A DNA stretch of 64,000 bases from Luscinia megarhynchos (Eukaryota > Chordata > Aves > Passeriformes > Turdidae), in contig JAPFBE010000002.1 of assembly GCA_034336665.1 (NCBI GenBank), forward strand, positions 15,044,906-15,108,905. Direction: 5' to 3'. Shown here piece by piece: positions 38,696-50,307 of this stretch. A program made the translations under genes and the position numbers. The number at the start of each line of letters is the position of its first letter. Position 1 is the stretch's first letter. The notes under the pieces are model-generated. The model ran no database searches and was not told the DNA's origin. It saw only the letters and a list, made by a program, of their open reading frames with translations.

Positions 38696-41108
38696 TGCTA
38701 CAAGCCCAGGTTTTCCTGCAGGAGACGGTGCTGCTTTGCTCTTCAGGCTGCCGACCATGCAACAGTGCTGATGCCACAGCTTGTTCTATTTTTCCTGAAG
38801 CTGTCATCTCCAGCAGCTTGCTCTGCAAGCAGGACCTTTGGAGAAATCACCCTCTTTCACACACTGCAGGAAAATTTAGGGGATCTATGACCAGAACATT
38901 TATTAGCTTGAATTAATAGTTTTTTCTGATTTCAGTTTTTCCCCTAGATTTCATTTAATGCTTTAATTTGGTTTAGCAAAGATTTATAAAATTATTATTT
39001 TTTTAACATATCACTGGGTTGTGTGAAAAGAGTTCAGAAGACAGCAGAAATATCTTCTGTGCAGATGATGTGTGAATAAGTAAGGGATGAGATCAAGATT
39101 TAAGGAATACCAATCAGCTTTACCAGACAATAATCTACTCTATTTATGTTCTCAGCTTAAGAAAAAGCATTGCTAGGGCATTTATCCATGCACTGGAAGG
39201 TTTCTATAAGCAGGGAAAGACCCTGAAAAAAACTACATAATACTCCCCCCAGCAGGCAAATGCAGTGGCAATCAGAATAAAAATGGCAAATGGACACAAC
39301 CCCCAGTCTTTGAAACAGGGCTATTCCAACAGAGGAGAATTTCAGCTTTACACTAAACACATCACCTATGTAAAAAAATGCATTCAGACTTACACCGAGG
39401 CACTGACAGGGTTTTTCTAAACAAATGCAATGAGTCTTGTCTGTCCTGGCTAAGTACATTTACAACATTCAAGCACGGGATGTAGCTGCCTAGAAACAGC
39501 AGTGTTCATGTCATCCTTTCAATATGGGGAACACAGTGTGCTATACAAATATTAATTTAGCCTGAACAACCAGTGAGGTATGCAAATATTACTCCCAGCT
39601 TCAACTGGGATTGATTTGAGCACAGAGGAACAGCAAGGGAGATTTTTAGCAGTGCTTCAGGAAGCCAGCTCAGAGCCAGGGAGAGCAGGAATCTTGCATG
39701 TCTGCAAGTTCTTTCAGTAGCCCTGCCCCAACCAGCTTCCTAGACCTGTCTGTACTCTTCAGGCAACCCAGATGAGCAAACATTTTCTGTATCCTGACTG
39801 GTTATGCAGCCAAATTCAACAAGGCAGCTATGTGGACATGGGTACACTGTGCAGCACCTCCCAGGTCCTGGTTTTGACATAGTTTAAGAAGAGCCACCAC
39901 AGCCACTTAACCAGGCAAGAGGAACTGCAACAGACCCTTGCTGGGTATACCACTACTGTCCAAAAAGCCCTGATGGTGTAAAAGCAGAGAAAAGCAGCAG
40001 GAGCTTCAGCAGTTGACACTGACTTCTTGTTTACTGGGTAAATTGCAGAACCCCTGGGGCTCAACTGATGAGGACAGGGCCAGAGCATAAGTCCAGCACG
40101 TCTTGCTGTGTATTTTGCCTTTCTAAAGTTCCACCTCTAATCCAAAGAATGGAAAGAAACATTTGTGAAGTTAAGCAGACACGAAAAGGAGAGTTGAAAC
40201 AATGCAGATCTAAGTGACCTGGAAAGAATCTCCTGCACCACTTTTTTCTACCACTCCACAGAACAGCAGTAGAGGAAAGTGAAAGGCAGAGAATTGGGTA
40301 TCTCAAGGACAGGGCATATAGAATTGCAGCTGAACACAACATCCTTAGATCAGCAGCCCAAAGAGAGCAATTCTTACAGCAACCATGACACTGAAGACTA
40401 TTCAACCTTTTTTCTTAGGAGCCTTGGTTTTAGCTTTTTACAACTCTGGAAAGTAAGTGAATTAATACTTTAACTAAAAATGCTTAATATAAACACAAAA
40501 TGCATTTTTAAATATTTTGCTTAAAATCCTTTGATATCTGCCCCAAACTGATTTTTGAGGGAAAATTTCAGGAAAAAAATCAGCTATTTTGGAGAGAGTA
40601 GGCAAATAAGTATGTATCACTGATGTTAAATTTACTTCTGCTGCTGATGTTGTTGTTGCTGCTAATTTACTGAGGCTTTCTTCAGGCTCTGGAGAAAGTC
40701 TGAAAATTTGGCAGAAGGATTATGCTGATCAGAGGTGTATTCTTAGCTATCCCTGCAAAAAAAAATCACCTATATTTGATTAATTTTTAATCTCTGGTGG
40801 GGGAGGCCAGCAGCTGAATCTTCAGACCTTTCATCAATGTAAACTTCACACCCCAGGCTTTGACACAGCTCCACACGGGCCACAGCATGTATGGAAGTGT
40901 CTGCCTGCATAGGGTTCACTGCAGAAAAGACTGAGCTCTAAGTAGCTTTGGGACTTTTGAAGTCAAGAAACCACAAAAGAAAAGAAAGTAAAAGTTAATA
41001 AAGAAAGACACAAATACTATAATGTACTATTCTTTACCTGAATATGTACAGAAACAAGGCAGAGATACAGAAAAGTGAAGAAACAGTTGGAGCTTCTTGT
41101 TAGTTTGA

Positions 41109-41128
41109 TTTTTTTTTTATTTTTTTTT
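41109..41128 (+). repeat. T-rich tract
   Basis: Two T runs separated by a single A. A low-complexity tract with no adjacent element recognised. Confidence 0.75.
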
Positions 41129-41432
41129 GAGAAAGTAAATCCATACAAACAGCAAAGTGCAAACACTTAAAATATCCTCACCACAGAACTTACCAGGGTA
41201 AATACTTTCTGGTAACCCAGCATGCCAGCATAGAAGATTCATGGTCTGCTGTTCTCTAAAGCATCCTTCTCTTTCAGGAGCAGCACTCAGAGAGGGTGAC
41301 ACAATGCCAAGTTGCTCTTCTTGTATTCTAAGGCACCTCCACTCAAATGCCCCCAAATCCCATTTCTTCCTTGTCAGAAATCTTTGTTAACAAATTTCCC
41401 TTTTCGTTTATTTTGTGAACTGTGCTTGTCTT

Positions 41433-41464
41433 TTTTTGTTTGTAAACAAAGAAACAAACAAAAA
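41433..41464. promoter_or_regulatory. Inverted repeat made of forkhead motifs
   Basis: TTTTTGTTTGT (41433-41443) and its exact reverse complement ACAAACAAAAA (41454-41464) are separated by ten bases. The repeat includes TGTAAACA (41441-41448), a canonical forkhead site, plus ACAAACA-type sites in both orientations, so at least three FOX matches fall within 32 bases. It may bind forkhead factors, or it may be low-complexity A/T-run sequence that happens to match. Confidence 0.35.
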
Positions 41465-44330
41465 GCCAGAATGTAGCAAGGCTCTGCCAGAACTCAATTA
41501 ATAAATAACGAGCATCGAGTGGTTTTGATCATTTCCTTCTGTCTGAGCCTCACAAACTGACAGTAGAACAGTGTATGACCCTTTACAGAACCATTTTGCT
41601 ATCACATCCTCACTGGAAATTAAGAACACAAATTTGACATTTTGAGTGGGAATGGCTCATCCAATTTGGTTCAGTGTTATCCACTGGGAAGTCCAGAGCC
41701 AGCTGCAAGCCAGCACAGCAGGATTTGCAAAGAATCCGTGTAGTCACACAGCAAACCCCAGCACCATGACCTGCACTAACTTTGTCAACCACTCTGCAGT
41801 GTACAGGTGTGACTAACACTATTTTGTTGGGCTTTTTGCAAGACATAACTTGAGCTTAAGTTCAAGTAATTCCTCGGGATGTACGAGTCCACAGGGATGG
41901 GAAAAGCAGGAAAGGAGTAAAGACATCCTATCCTGTTGCTACATCTGGAAGCATAGGGATGCAAGAAGTTACCTTCATATTCAAAACTGGAAAATGGGAA
42001 AAACAGGAATAAGAGGCATTTAAAGAAGGAAAAGAGACTGAGACCTGTTGCAAAACTGTGTTTGGTCATCTGGAAAAAAAATTTTAAAAGCATGGCTAGA
42101 GAACACTTTTTGCCACAGAGACAGTGTAAGGGAATAGAAAAACACACATACAGAGACAACTACACAAGCAGTTTCCAGCATTGTGTTTAAAAATAGTGGC
42201 CAGGAAGACAGATTCTCATTCCATCTTTGTTGGCATAATTTTACTTGACAGGAATATGCAATTTGTATCAGCCATAGATCTGCATCCTTCATTTTTAAAG
42301 AGACAAACCCAGTATTAATAACACCTTCCTGTGTCCTGGTGTTTATGAGCACACCATCTGCTTGCATTTGGGAACTGCCCACCATACATGCTAAATCATT
42401 AAAGATACATGAAGTGGGCAAAAAGTTAAGATTTCCATGACTTCAGCCCTAATTTGACTAACACCAGAACCAAGTGATCTCCATCCAAAGCACAAACACA
42501 CTCCTTATAAACTCCTTAAATGCCAGTACTCTAAAGGCACAACTGTTCGTGTGTTGTAATCTCTCTAATGAGTAAAATTCAGTTGCATCCACAAAGAAAA
42601 GTAATGTTTGTTGACACGTCACTGAAAGGAAGCAAATAATGGCCCACAATACTAAGAGACCTGATGAAAATGGAAGAGAAATTACCCTTTGAATAATTTG
42701 TGCATGACCCATATGTTTTAGTGGGCTACAGAGAATACAAACTCAATCGCTCTATTCTGCTCTCTTGGAGAAACTTTCATTTTTGTATGTACACATATAT
42801 ACTTAAATGCACATTCACTCTCTTTTTCAAACTGTTCAAACTGCTTTGGGTGCAAAGGAAAGACTGGATTTGAACTCTTGGACGAATCACATGCAAAAAC
42901 TTTCTCAAAAAAAGCATATGGATAATAAAATAAAACAAAACAAAAAATAGGATAATTTTCCTTCCCTGTCTCTTTAAGATACTGCTGCTTTTCAGCCACA
43001 CAGTGAATGCTTCATTCAAATAACAGAACATGGATTTCTCTTAGTAACTGCAGCTATAATTGTAGCAACTGCTTACACTGCTTCCATCCTATTAGTGTTA
43101 CAATTGTCCAAAGCAGAACACTCAACTAAATTGCTGTCATTTCTTATAAACATCTCATTTTTTATTTGTAACAGAAAAAAAAACCCCAAACGCCTTCAGA
43201 ATGTTACCCCTTTCTTCTGTTACCTTATTTCGCTTCTTTGGCACCAAGAGCATGAAAAAACAATACTGCTTTCCCTGCCTTCAATGTTTGGCAGCCCTTT
43301 CTTAAACAAAAACACTCTGATTCAGTTGATACTCTGCCCACTATTACAGATAACATGCCTTTTCCAAAAGTGAGTCTCTTAAGGACAGTGTGGGGTAGTT
43401 TTATTTGCAATCATTTACCAACTAATATCCCATTTAGGGTCTAGTAAGAATTGGCTCTTAGCATGCAAAATAGTGATGAAAACAAATGGCCTGAGTTGCT
43501 GTATTTACTCATACACAGAGTATATATCTCTCATGTATTCTCACTAGGATGAAAATGCACAGGCATGAAGAGTCCATCTCTGCATGGAAATAGCATGTTG
43601 GGCAGAGTGGAGGCAGTAAGAAACCCAACTTTACTGACTCTTACACTGACAAGAAGGAAAAGCTCCTGCATTGTCAAAATGCTAGACAAATTGTATCACT
43701 TAAAGCAGTTACTACTCCTAGGTTTCAGTACGCTTCATTGGAAAGCAATTTTTTAATAGCATTATTAAGGTAGCACACCATGATTTATTCTTACTTGGTT
43801 TTCAACTGAAAGGTTTTTGCCTGCTGTATATCCTTTTCAGCTTCAAGGAAGGGTGGCCCAATAATAATTAAGTAAAAAAACCCTAAACCCGGCAAAAAAA
43901 TATAACCACTTTGATTTACAGGTCAGAGGAAGAGCTTTGAAATGTCCAATAAATTCAAACACTATTTCCAGTCTTCCTTCTCATTTATTCACTATTCTGC
44001 AAATTTTCCTTTTTACCCTTGAATAACATATGGATAGGCCAAGCATATCCCACTTATTTGCTCATTACATAACCCATTCCTGCTATATTATCATTCCATA
44101 CTTCAATAACTGTGCACGTTCTTGTTACCCCATCACAATAAACTATCAGAACAATGAAACAGACTTCAGTGTGTGGGTCTCTCATTTTGGCAGGTTAAAG
44201 AAAGACAAGAAAAACGGAAGAGGAGGGAAAAACAAGAGTAGGGCTTAGTCTTTCACATAGGAAGGCATTCCAGAGGACAACCACAGCGCTTCTCAGCAAA
44301 GCTTGAGAGATCCAGGTCGGCAATAATCTG

Positions 44331-44370
44331 TGTGCTGAGCACTGGTATGGTGTGCTGAGCACCTGCTGCT
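44331..44370. repeat. Two-copy 20-base-period repeat
   Basis: TGTGCTGAGCAC occurs at 44331-44342 and again at 44351-44362, exactly 20 bases apart, close to two helical turns. Each unit is itself nearly palindromic (GTGCT-G-AGCAC). The intervening eight bases differ, so this is either an old tandem duplication or two copies of a protein-binding site. Confidence 0.5.
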
Positions 44371-44580
44371 GCCACTGCAGCAAAGCAGCTCACTGCATCA
44401 CTCAGGACTGAGCTGCTGTGTCCCAGATCCTTGCTGCCCCCAGCACAGGACATGCACCAGTTATCTTCCACAGGGGCTTCCAAGCCACTTCATCACACCA
44501 CTGTATGCAGACCCTCACCTACAGCAGGACAGGGAGGTGATCACAGAGACGCTGTGGCAAACGTCATGATGCCAGCTCTT

Positions 44581-44600
44581 TGACCCTGACACGAAGGTCA
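44581..44600. promoter_or_regulatory. Everted nuclear-receptor half-sites, 8-base spacer
   Basis: TGACCC (44581-44586) and AGGTCA (44595-44600) are divergent half-sites separated by eight bases. They sit inside a TTTGACC/GGTCAAA perfect inverted repeat. Everted repeats with an 8-base spacer have been reported as retinoic-acid-receptor sites. The first half-site is GGGTCA on the minus strand, one change from the consensus. Function is inferred only. Confidence 0.3.
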
Positions 44601-44659
44601 AAAACAGAACAATATAGAAGCCATTGTTTTAGTGATACAATGCTAAGAAAGTCTAGGAA

Positions 44660-44760
44660 AAATGTAAACCACCTAATTAATGTAACTAAACTCAAGTAAT
44701 CTTCCTTCTGAAGGAGCACTAATTACCTTTCACTTAAATGAACAAAGTTCTCTATGGTGT
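44660..44760. promoter_or_regulatory. Candidate enhancer, homeodomain-rich
   Basis: CTAATTAATG (about 44673), CACTAATTACC (about 44717) and a TCCTTC-T-GAAGGA inverted repeat (44703-44715) occur in 60 bases of complex sequence with no repeat similarity. This is consistent with a homeodomain-bound element. There is no direct evidence of conservation. Confidence 0.2.
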
Positions 44761-45464
44761 TACTTCTCAATTCTTGCAAAATACTCCTGGAAGTTTTTTG
44801 AGCATTATGGGAACACCTGAGTGCACGTGTTAAAATGCACATTTAATAAGCCTGGTTCTTCTCACGCTGAAATCAGCTGCCCTTAATTTGAACAGCAGGA
44901 GACCTGGGCCTTTTCCACTGCCATGTTCCTTATCACAGCTCTATAAATGTCACATCTTTATTTTATTAGTGAAAGACATATTTTATAGATTAACAAAAAA
45001 AGCATTCTTGTATGCGAATTTTCTAGCCCCTGTTGAGACTCTGAATTCTTGAAGGTCAAATAAAGCAGTCCATAGGAAGGGGGAGAAGAAAATGCTCTGC
45101 AATATCCTTTTAAAGAGCCTCCACAGCAGAGAATAAATAGGTGATTTGTTACAAGTCTTTGAGGGCAGCCACAAATGCTAAAACCACAGGTAAATGAACC
45201 TGGTCATGAAAGGAGCAGCAGCTCATCCAGTTCTGTATCTACATTAGTTAACTTTCTTTGTGATTCAAGTCCAAGACTTTGCATTGTTCTATTTCCGCCT
45301 ATTCCTCTGCTCTAGATTCCCTTTGTGACACTTTTATCAATGGAAAATCGAGGGAGGGATTTCCAGCTGGGAGCCCAACAAAAAAACAGGAGGTTCAGTC
45401 TGGTTTTCTCACTTGCGCTGCAAGAACCATTTCAGCACTAGTAATAAAAGCAAAACTACACAAA

Positions 45465-45478
45465 GAAAAAAAAAAAAA
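45465..45478 (+). repeat. Poly-A run
   Basis: About 14 A residues. No retroposed gene or SINE body is recognisable upstream. Confidence 0.75.
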
Positions 45479-47453
45479 GACATGACCTGAAATTATTTTG
45501 GCATCATAAATACTTCACTGCTCTTTATTCTGCAGTATTGTTAGTGTCACACATTGGCACAATAATTTGCTAGCTTAAACAGAGCTCCTTGCAAATAACG
45601 AATTTCTATTAAGGGCTGCTGTCAGCTAGAATTCCAGGGAAATGCAAAGAAAAAGATAACAGTACCATCGGTCAGATCTACTCTTTTGTTAGGCCCTTGC
45701 CATTTCAACAGATGTATAGCTGCAGTGCCATAATATTACAAAGTCTGACTGTGTCCTCTGTGAGTGGTAAGGAAAATACACACAAACAGCAAGGGAAGCC
45801 GACCAGCACAGTGGGAGCCAGGCAAAATGGATTGTGCACAGGGACAGCCACATGGCCACACCTGCGGGTGTCATTACAGCAGCGTGGCACTGCCACAGCC
45901 ACAGCCAGCTGGGTGCTCGGTTTAGTTGTAACCTGAGGAGGTGGCTTTGAAAATGAGATCCTTTGTACTAAGAGGATTTTCAAGGTAATTTTCAGAGGAT
46001 AAAACTGGTATCATTTAAGACCAGAAAAGACGAATAATCATACTTTTAAACACTATGGCAGTACAGACCATTCATCTTGGGAGGCACTTGGTGTAGTAAC
46101 AACTCGCATACATTTTTGTGAGCACCATTTAACACAGACAACACTACTCCTTGAATTCCAGAGCTATTATCATACACCACGAAGGAGCCCAAGCCACCAC
46201 CACCTTCTCAAACAAAAGAAGAAATGTCTCAAGGCTTTCAGCAGTCAATTATCCAACCACTACAGGTTCCGCTAATGTCCTAAAGACAAGTAAAATCTCT
46301 TTCTCTTGCTCACATGTGCAGCCTGTAAGGGCTTTGCTGAGAGAAGCACCTTTAGATATAACAGAATTGAGGAAGCTGTCATCACCTCAGTTGCATAAGC
46401 TTGTCAAAGCTGCAACAGGACAAGAAGAGAAAAGCTGAAAGTAAAATACAAGGCTGGAGAATCAGATGCAAAGGCTGTCTTCTTAAAGATAGAGAATACT
46501 TAAAGATGTGCATTAAATTAAAAATAAAAAAAAAAAGGCAGTCATCATCATCAAATAGTCTGGAAGTTCAGAAAGCAGCTGAGAGAACATCGTATGGTAC
46601 CAAATTCTCTTCTATATTTTAGTCTCTTGGAAGAATATTTTCAAAATGTCACATGGATTTCAGTACCATAAACCATAAGAAATTATAAAGTAGGAAACCT
46701 TGAGAACTGACTGCTAGCATTCTCTGAATCTGTACCACAGACCTGTTACAGAGAACAAGAGTTTGGGGAGAATCATATAGAAAACACCTACCCTGTAGAT
46801 ACCCCAACAAGAGAACATCCCAAGCAAGAGGGGAGACAATGCTTGCAAAATTTTTGATGAGACTAGTGAGGAAGTGCTTTCATTCCTAATGCTACAAAAC
46901 CCAAAGCTTTTTAAACAGGCTACTATGCAAACCCAGTTTTACACTGAGCTTTTTATGTCCTCCCTAAGTCAATACATAAACTTCATAAATGACCAGGCAA
47001 ACTCATAAATCTGGGTTATGTCTCCAGCTTCAATCATTACTTTATTGTCTTCCACAACATACAGAGCAACTCTCATTAAGTAGTTCAATGTGTAGAAGCT
47101 CAGTAGAGAGTTAAGGAAGTTCCTAAACCAAAAATAATCTAAGGGGCAAACTATATGTGGAAAAAATTAATATAACTTATGTGAAGTCACATGAAGTAAC
47201 TGAAGGAAGTCTGTGTGATCCTAGCAGACACAATCTATACCACATCACAGACAAACCAAACAGGAGGAAACATCCTTGAAAATATTCAGCTATTTGGAGT
47301 TCTCCAAATCCAGACAGCAGCACATGAGTAGGTCACATTAACTAAATCCATCAAGGAAATCTCCATATAATTTCTGATCACTGTCTACAGTTTTTATTCT
47401 GGGACCTATCTCTGAGAAAGATATCAGAAACACAAAAAAACTCACACAACACT

Positions 47454-47492
47454 CAAACAAACAAACAAAACAACAACAAAAACCAAAACAAG
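47454..47492 (+). repeat. CAAA-rich simple repeat
   Basis: An imperfect (CAAA)n/(CAA)n stretch. Similar CAAA or AAAAC tracts recur at 49180, 56692 and 60146, all on this strand, a recurrent microsatellite flavour in this window. Confidence 0.75.
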
Positions 47493-47639
47493 CGAAAATC
47501 ACCACACCCACAACTCAGACCTAATAATTACAAGCCAAAAAATGAAGTGAGGGGAGAAATCACTTCCCATCCCTGCAGGTAAGGTCGAAGTTCTCTAGCA
47601 CTAGATTTGAAAATAATTAATATGAGACCAACAAGTTAA

Positions 47640-47880
47640 ACAGCCTTACAGGGTCTTTTTAATTTATTAAATATATTTTGCTTTAATCACATTAATTTTT
47701 CAGAAATGTACCATAATCTTTGTGGTTTAAAATGACTTTGTATTCATTTTTTAATGGAGAGCATTTTTATTCATCTAATACATTATCCTTTCAAGAAAAT
47801 TATCATACTTGACTACAAGTACTTAACGGGGCACTAATTAATACTCCTATTTCTCCTCATTTAAAACTCCTTCGAGGAAT
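47640..47880. promoter_or_regulatory. AT-rich block next to the CpG island
   Basis: Very AT-rich but complex sequence with many TTAAT and TTTAAT cores, a TTAATTTATTAAATATATTT segment (47658-47677) and CACTAATTAATAC (about 47832). It sits directly left of the CpG island. If the island is a promoter firing leftward, this would be a first-intron element. If it fires rightward, this would be upstream. Conservation is inferred from texture only. Confidence 0.22.
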
Positions 47881-47969
47881 GAGGTCAGAAACCTGGTTTA
47901 ACGCAGAAGACACTTCTCAGAGGCTAAAGAGGGGAGGGACACAAAAGGCACTTGTCACCTCTCTCCACG

Positions 47970-48460
47970 GAGGACATCCCCTTTGAACACTAAAGCCCGA
48001 CGTGCCAGCGATCGCTCGGGCCGGTGCCCAGCAGCGCATCCCTCTGCTCCGCACCTCGGGAACCACAAGCAGGAATTCTGCCACTTCTTGTTGAACGGGG
48101 GGAGTTGTTCCTTCCCCACTCCCGGGGAGGGCTCGCCCCGCTCCCAGCGCCGTGACACGGGGACGGCAGCTCCGCCTCCGTGCGCGCAGAATGCTGCCCG
48201 AGGCTCGGCGCCCGGCCAGGCTTCAGCAGCGCCCGTGCCTCGCCAGCAACGCCGCCAGCAAAATGCGGGTTACCAGCACCTCCCAGAGCTGCTTCGGACT
48301 CCGAGAGCTGCTGCAGGTTAGAGGGCAAAAGCAGAGACCGAGCGCGAGCGTTTCTGAAGCTCTCAGGAAATTTGCAGACACTCACCCATGAACTTCACAT
48401 TTGGGTTCGCTCCGCATTGTCTGCTAATTGCAATTATCTAAGAGCGGCTCCGCGGTGGGA
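47970..48460. promoter_or_regulatory. CpG island, probable promoter
   Basis: I count about 40 CpG dinucleotides in roughly 490 bases, far above the rest of the window, with clear GC enrichment. CpG islands in birds usually mark promoters or developmental enhancers. Splice-donor-like sequences face both ways: GTGAGT on the minus strand (48385 downward) and GTTAGA on the plus strand at 48317. The minus donor is stronger. Open frames in all directions across the island are expected from GC richness and are not evidence of coding. No TATA box is placed convincingly. Confidence 0.75.
48386..48417 (-). other. Candidate first coding exon end with splice donor
   Basis: On the minus strand an ATG at 48417-48415 has A at -3, an in-frame TAG nine bases upstream, ten open codons (reading MRSEPKCEVH) and two more bases. 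It then meets a strong donor, GG|GTGAGT, with the intron starting at 48385. The exon would end in phase 2. I do not recognise the short peptide, and downstream exons were not identified. It could instead be a non-coding first exon. The position at the right edge of the CpG island, with the island extending into the intron, is typical of promoters. Confidence 0.3.
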
Positions 48461-48650
48461 GGAGGGGAGGAGAAGAAGGCTTCCTTTTGGCACAGCTTCT
48501 TCAGAGTTCAAAGGACACATATGGCCTGCAAACACAGTGCAGGGAATAATGTAAAATTAAAGGAGGGATGAGAGGAAAATGAGAACGCAGCAGGGACAGG
48601 CACTGTTCTGGATCTGCTTGACTGGAATTTTAAATAAAGGAACGGGAGGG

Positions 48651-48665
48651 AAAAAAAAAAAAAAA
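48651..48665 (+). repeat. Poly-A run
   Basis: A run of about 15 A residues shortly after the CpG island, preceded by AATAAAGG. There is no recognisable element body to make it a retroposon tail. Confidence 0.75.
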
Positions 48666-49179
48666 TCAACAAAACCCCCACACATTTTAATTCCACATCT
48701 GAACAGAAGGAAGGATCACGGGAGGGGGCCCACATATGAAGGGAAGCAGAACCTGAGCACTTCTGCAGGGGGCAGAGACCCCAAGCCCTACGGCCTCAGC
48801 CTGGCAGCAGGACCCAGAGGACTGCCCAGAAAGCAGGGCTGGAAGCTGCCAGAGACACTAGGGCTTCAGGAAATGTCCCTCCAAAGAGACAGGACGGGTT
48901 CATTTCAGAATAAACACATGTACAGTACCAAACCTGCAGGGATGCACAGCCTGTCTACCCACAGAGTAAAGCAAGAAAAAATAAAAAAGTGTCCGAACAG
49001 CACAGGTCCCGATTTCCCTTGCGGTGCTCGTCTCGCCACACAAAGAGAGCCACACAGGAGTCAGCAGCCTGCTAGATGGTGCCTGTGTCCATGCCAAAGG
49101 CTGACACCTGCCTGTGGCCTTGTCTTTGTTAGGGCAGAAACCAAAGCCTGCTCTTCTCACTGCAGCACATATCAAGCGC

Positions 49180-49214
49180 AAAAATAAATAAATAAACAAA
49201 ACAAAACAAAAAAA
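49180..49214 (+). repeat. AAAT/AAAAC simple repeat
   Basis: An AATA-type repeat grades into AAAAC units over about 35 bases. It produces a hydrophobic artefact frame on the minus strand. Confidence 0.8.
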
Positions 49215-50290
49215 TCCACAACAATTCTCAGTTGTAATTTCTACATAATTATTGCACAACAACCACCCATAATGAGAGAATGAATTTATAACCACACACG
49301 AGCTATATTTACCAGTGGACTGGTTACAAAGCAAAACAGCAGGAAACCACAATGTGTGTCTTCATCTTAGCTCCTCAGCAATAATGCAGAGCAGGGCTGC
49401 CTGTGCAGCAGGGCAGGCTGGGCAGGTGAAACACAGGCAGGCGCACCCAGCAAAGAGGAGCACAGCCTTATGGGGACTGAACCTGGACCAAGAAGGGCAC
49501 AAAGATGCTGCCACATAGTCAAGGGATGCTATGTAGAGCTGCAGCTAGAAAGACTTGTTTGACCTCAGGGTTTAACAGTTGGCCACGCCAAAAAAACTGA
49601 AGGGAGTCTTGCCTCCCAATTATTTGTGCTTCCAGAAATTTTGATACCTGGGCAGAATCAAAAAAAAACAAACACATAAAACAAATTTTAGAACCACTCC
49701 ACATCTGGAAATGCAACTCCCTGTGCAGTAAGGAGATGAACCATCCCTGCCCCTGGAAATGAACAGCCACTCCCAGAGAGCACTTCGTGGTCTTCTCCCA
49801 TCAGCTATTTAACAGCTGGCCCCACAGCAAAATGGGCACAATTCAACCCAAACTGGAACAGGGAACTGTGCCACAAGAGGAGGCCTGATGAGGTCAGCAG
49901 CTGAGCCTCAAATGACAACTTTTGATCACTAGGGAGAGTTGATTTGGGTCTGCCCACCAGACACCATAAATTGCTGAGCTCAGGGGACCTTCACCCCTTC
50001 AGTATTGCTCTTCAGGCAAATTTGGCCAAAACTGCCTCACAACTTTGGAAGTTACTGGGTTGATGCACTTAAGGAAAGACAGGCAGCACACTCACAAGAG
50101 CCCCATTTCCTCAGGCTGACATCATACAAGCAGGCAGCATTTCTGCTGCCAGCAGTACACCCCTGACCACCTTGCCCCAGCTGCTCCTCCTCACCTCCCT
50201 CTGTGCCAGTACAAACCCTCAAGCTTCCAGGCCAGGGTGAGAATGATGGTGAGCTAGATCCAGGAACAGATCCTGCTGAAAACTTACTCC

Positions 50291-50307
50291 TTTTTTTTTT
50301 TTTTTTT
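50291..50307 (+). repeat. Poly-T run
   Basis: Seventeen T residues. On the minus strand this is a poly-A run, but no retroposed sequence can be recognised beside it. Confidence 0.8.

Larger units (their letters stand above)
38696..47969. other. Non-coding unique sequence left of the CpG island
   Basis: No gene recognised. It holds a T-rich tract (41109-41128), the forkhead-motif inverted repeat (41433-41464), a short 20-base-period duplication (44331-44370), an everted nuclear-receptor-like pair (44581-44600), homeodomain-rich blocks at 44660-44760 and 47640-47880, an A run at 45465-45478, opposed TATTGT/ACAATA SOX-like motifs in the 45500-45700 block, and a CAAA-rich repeat at 47454-47492. 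The remainder shows nothing I can support. Confidence 0.6.

Noticed and set aside
46789..46800. Match to the first 12 bases of the miR-10 family
   Set aside because: The match stops after 12 bases and the flanks form no precursor-like hairpin.
48579..49187. 202-codon open frame on the plus strand, longest in the window
   Set aside because: It begins in and near simple sequence (A run at 48651), shows no domain, and the composition does not suggest coding. Its nearness to the CpG island is suggestive but not enough.
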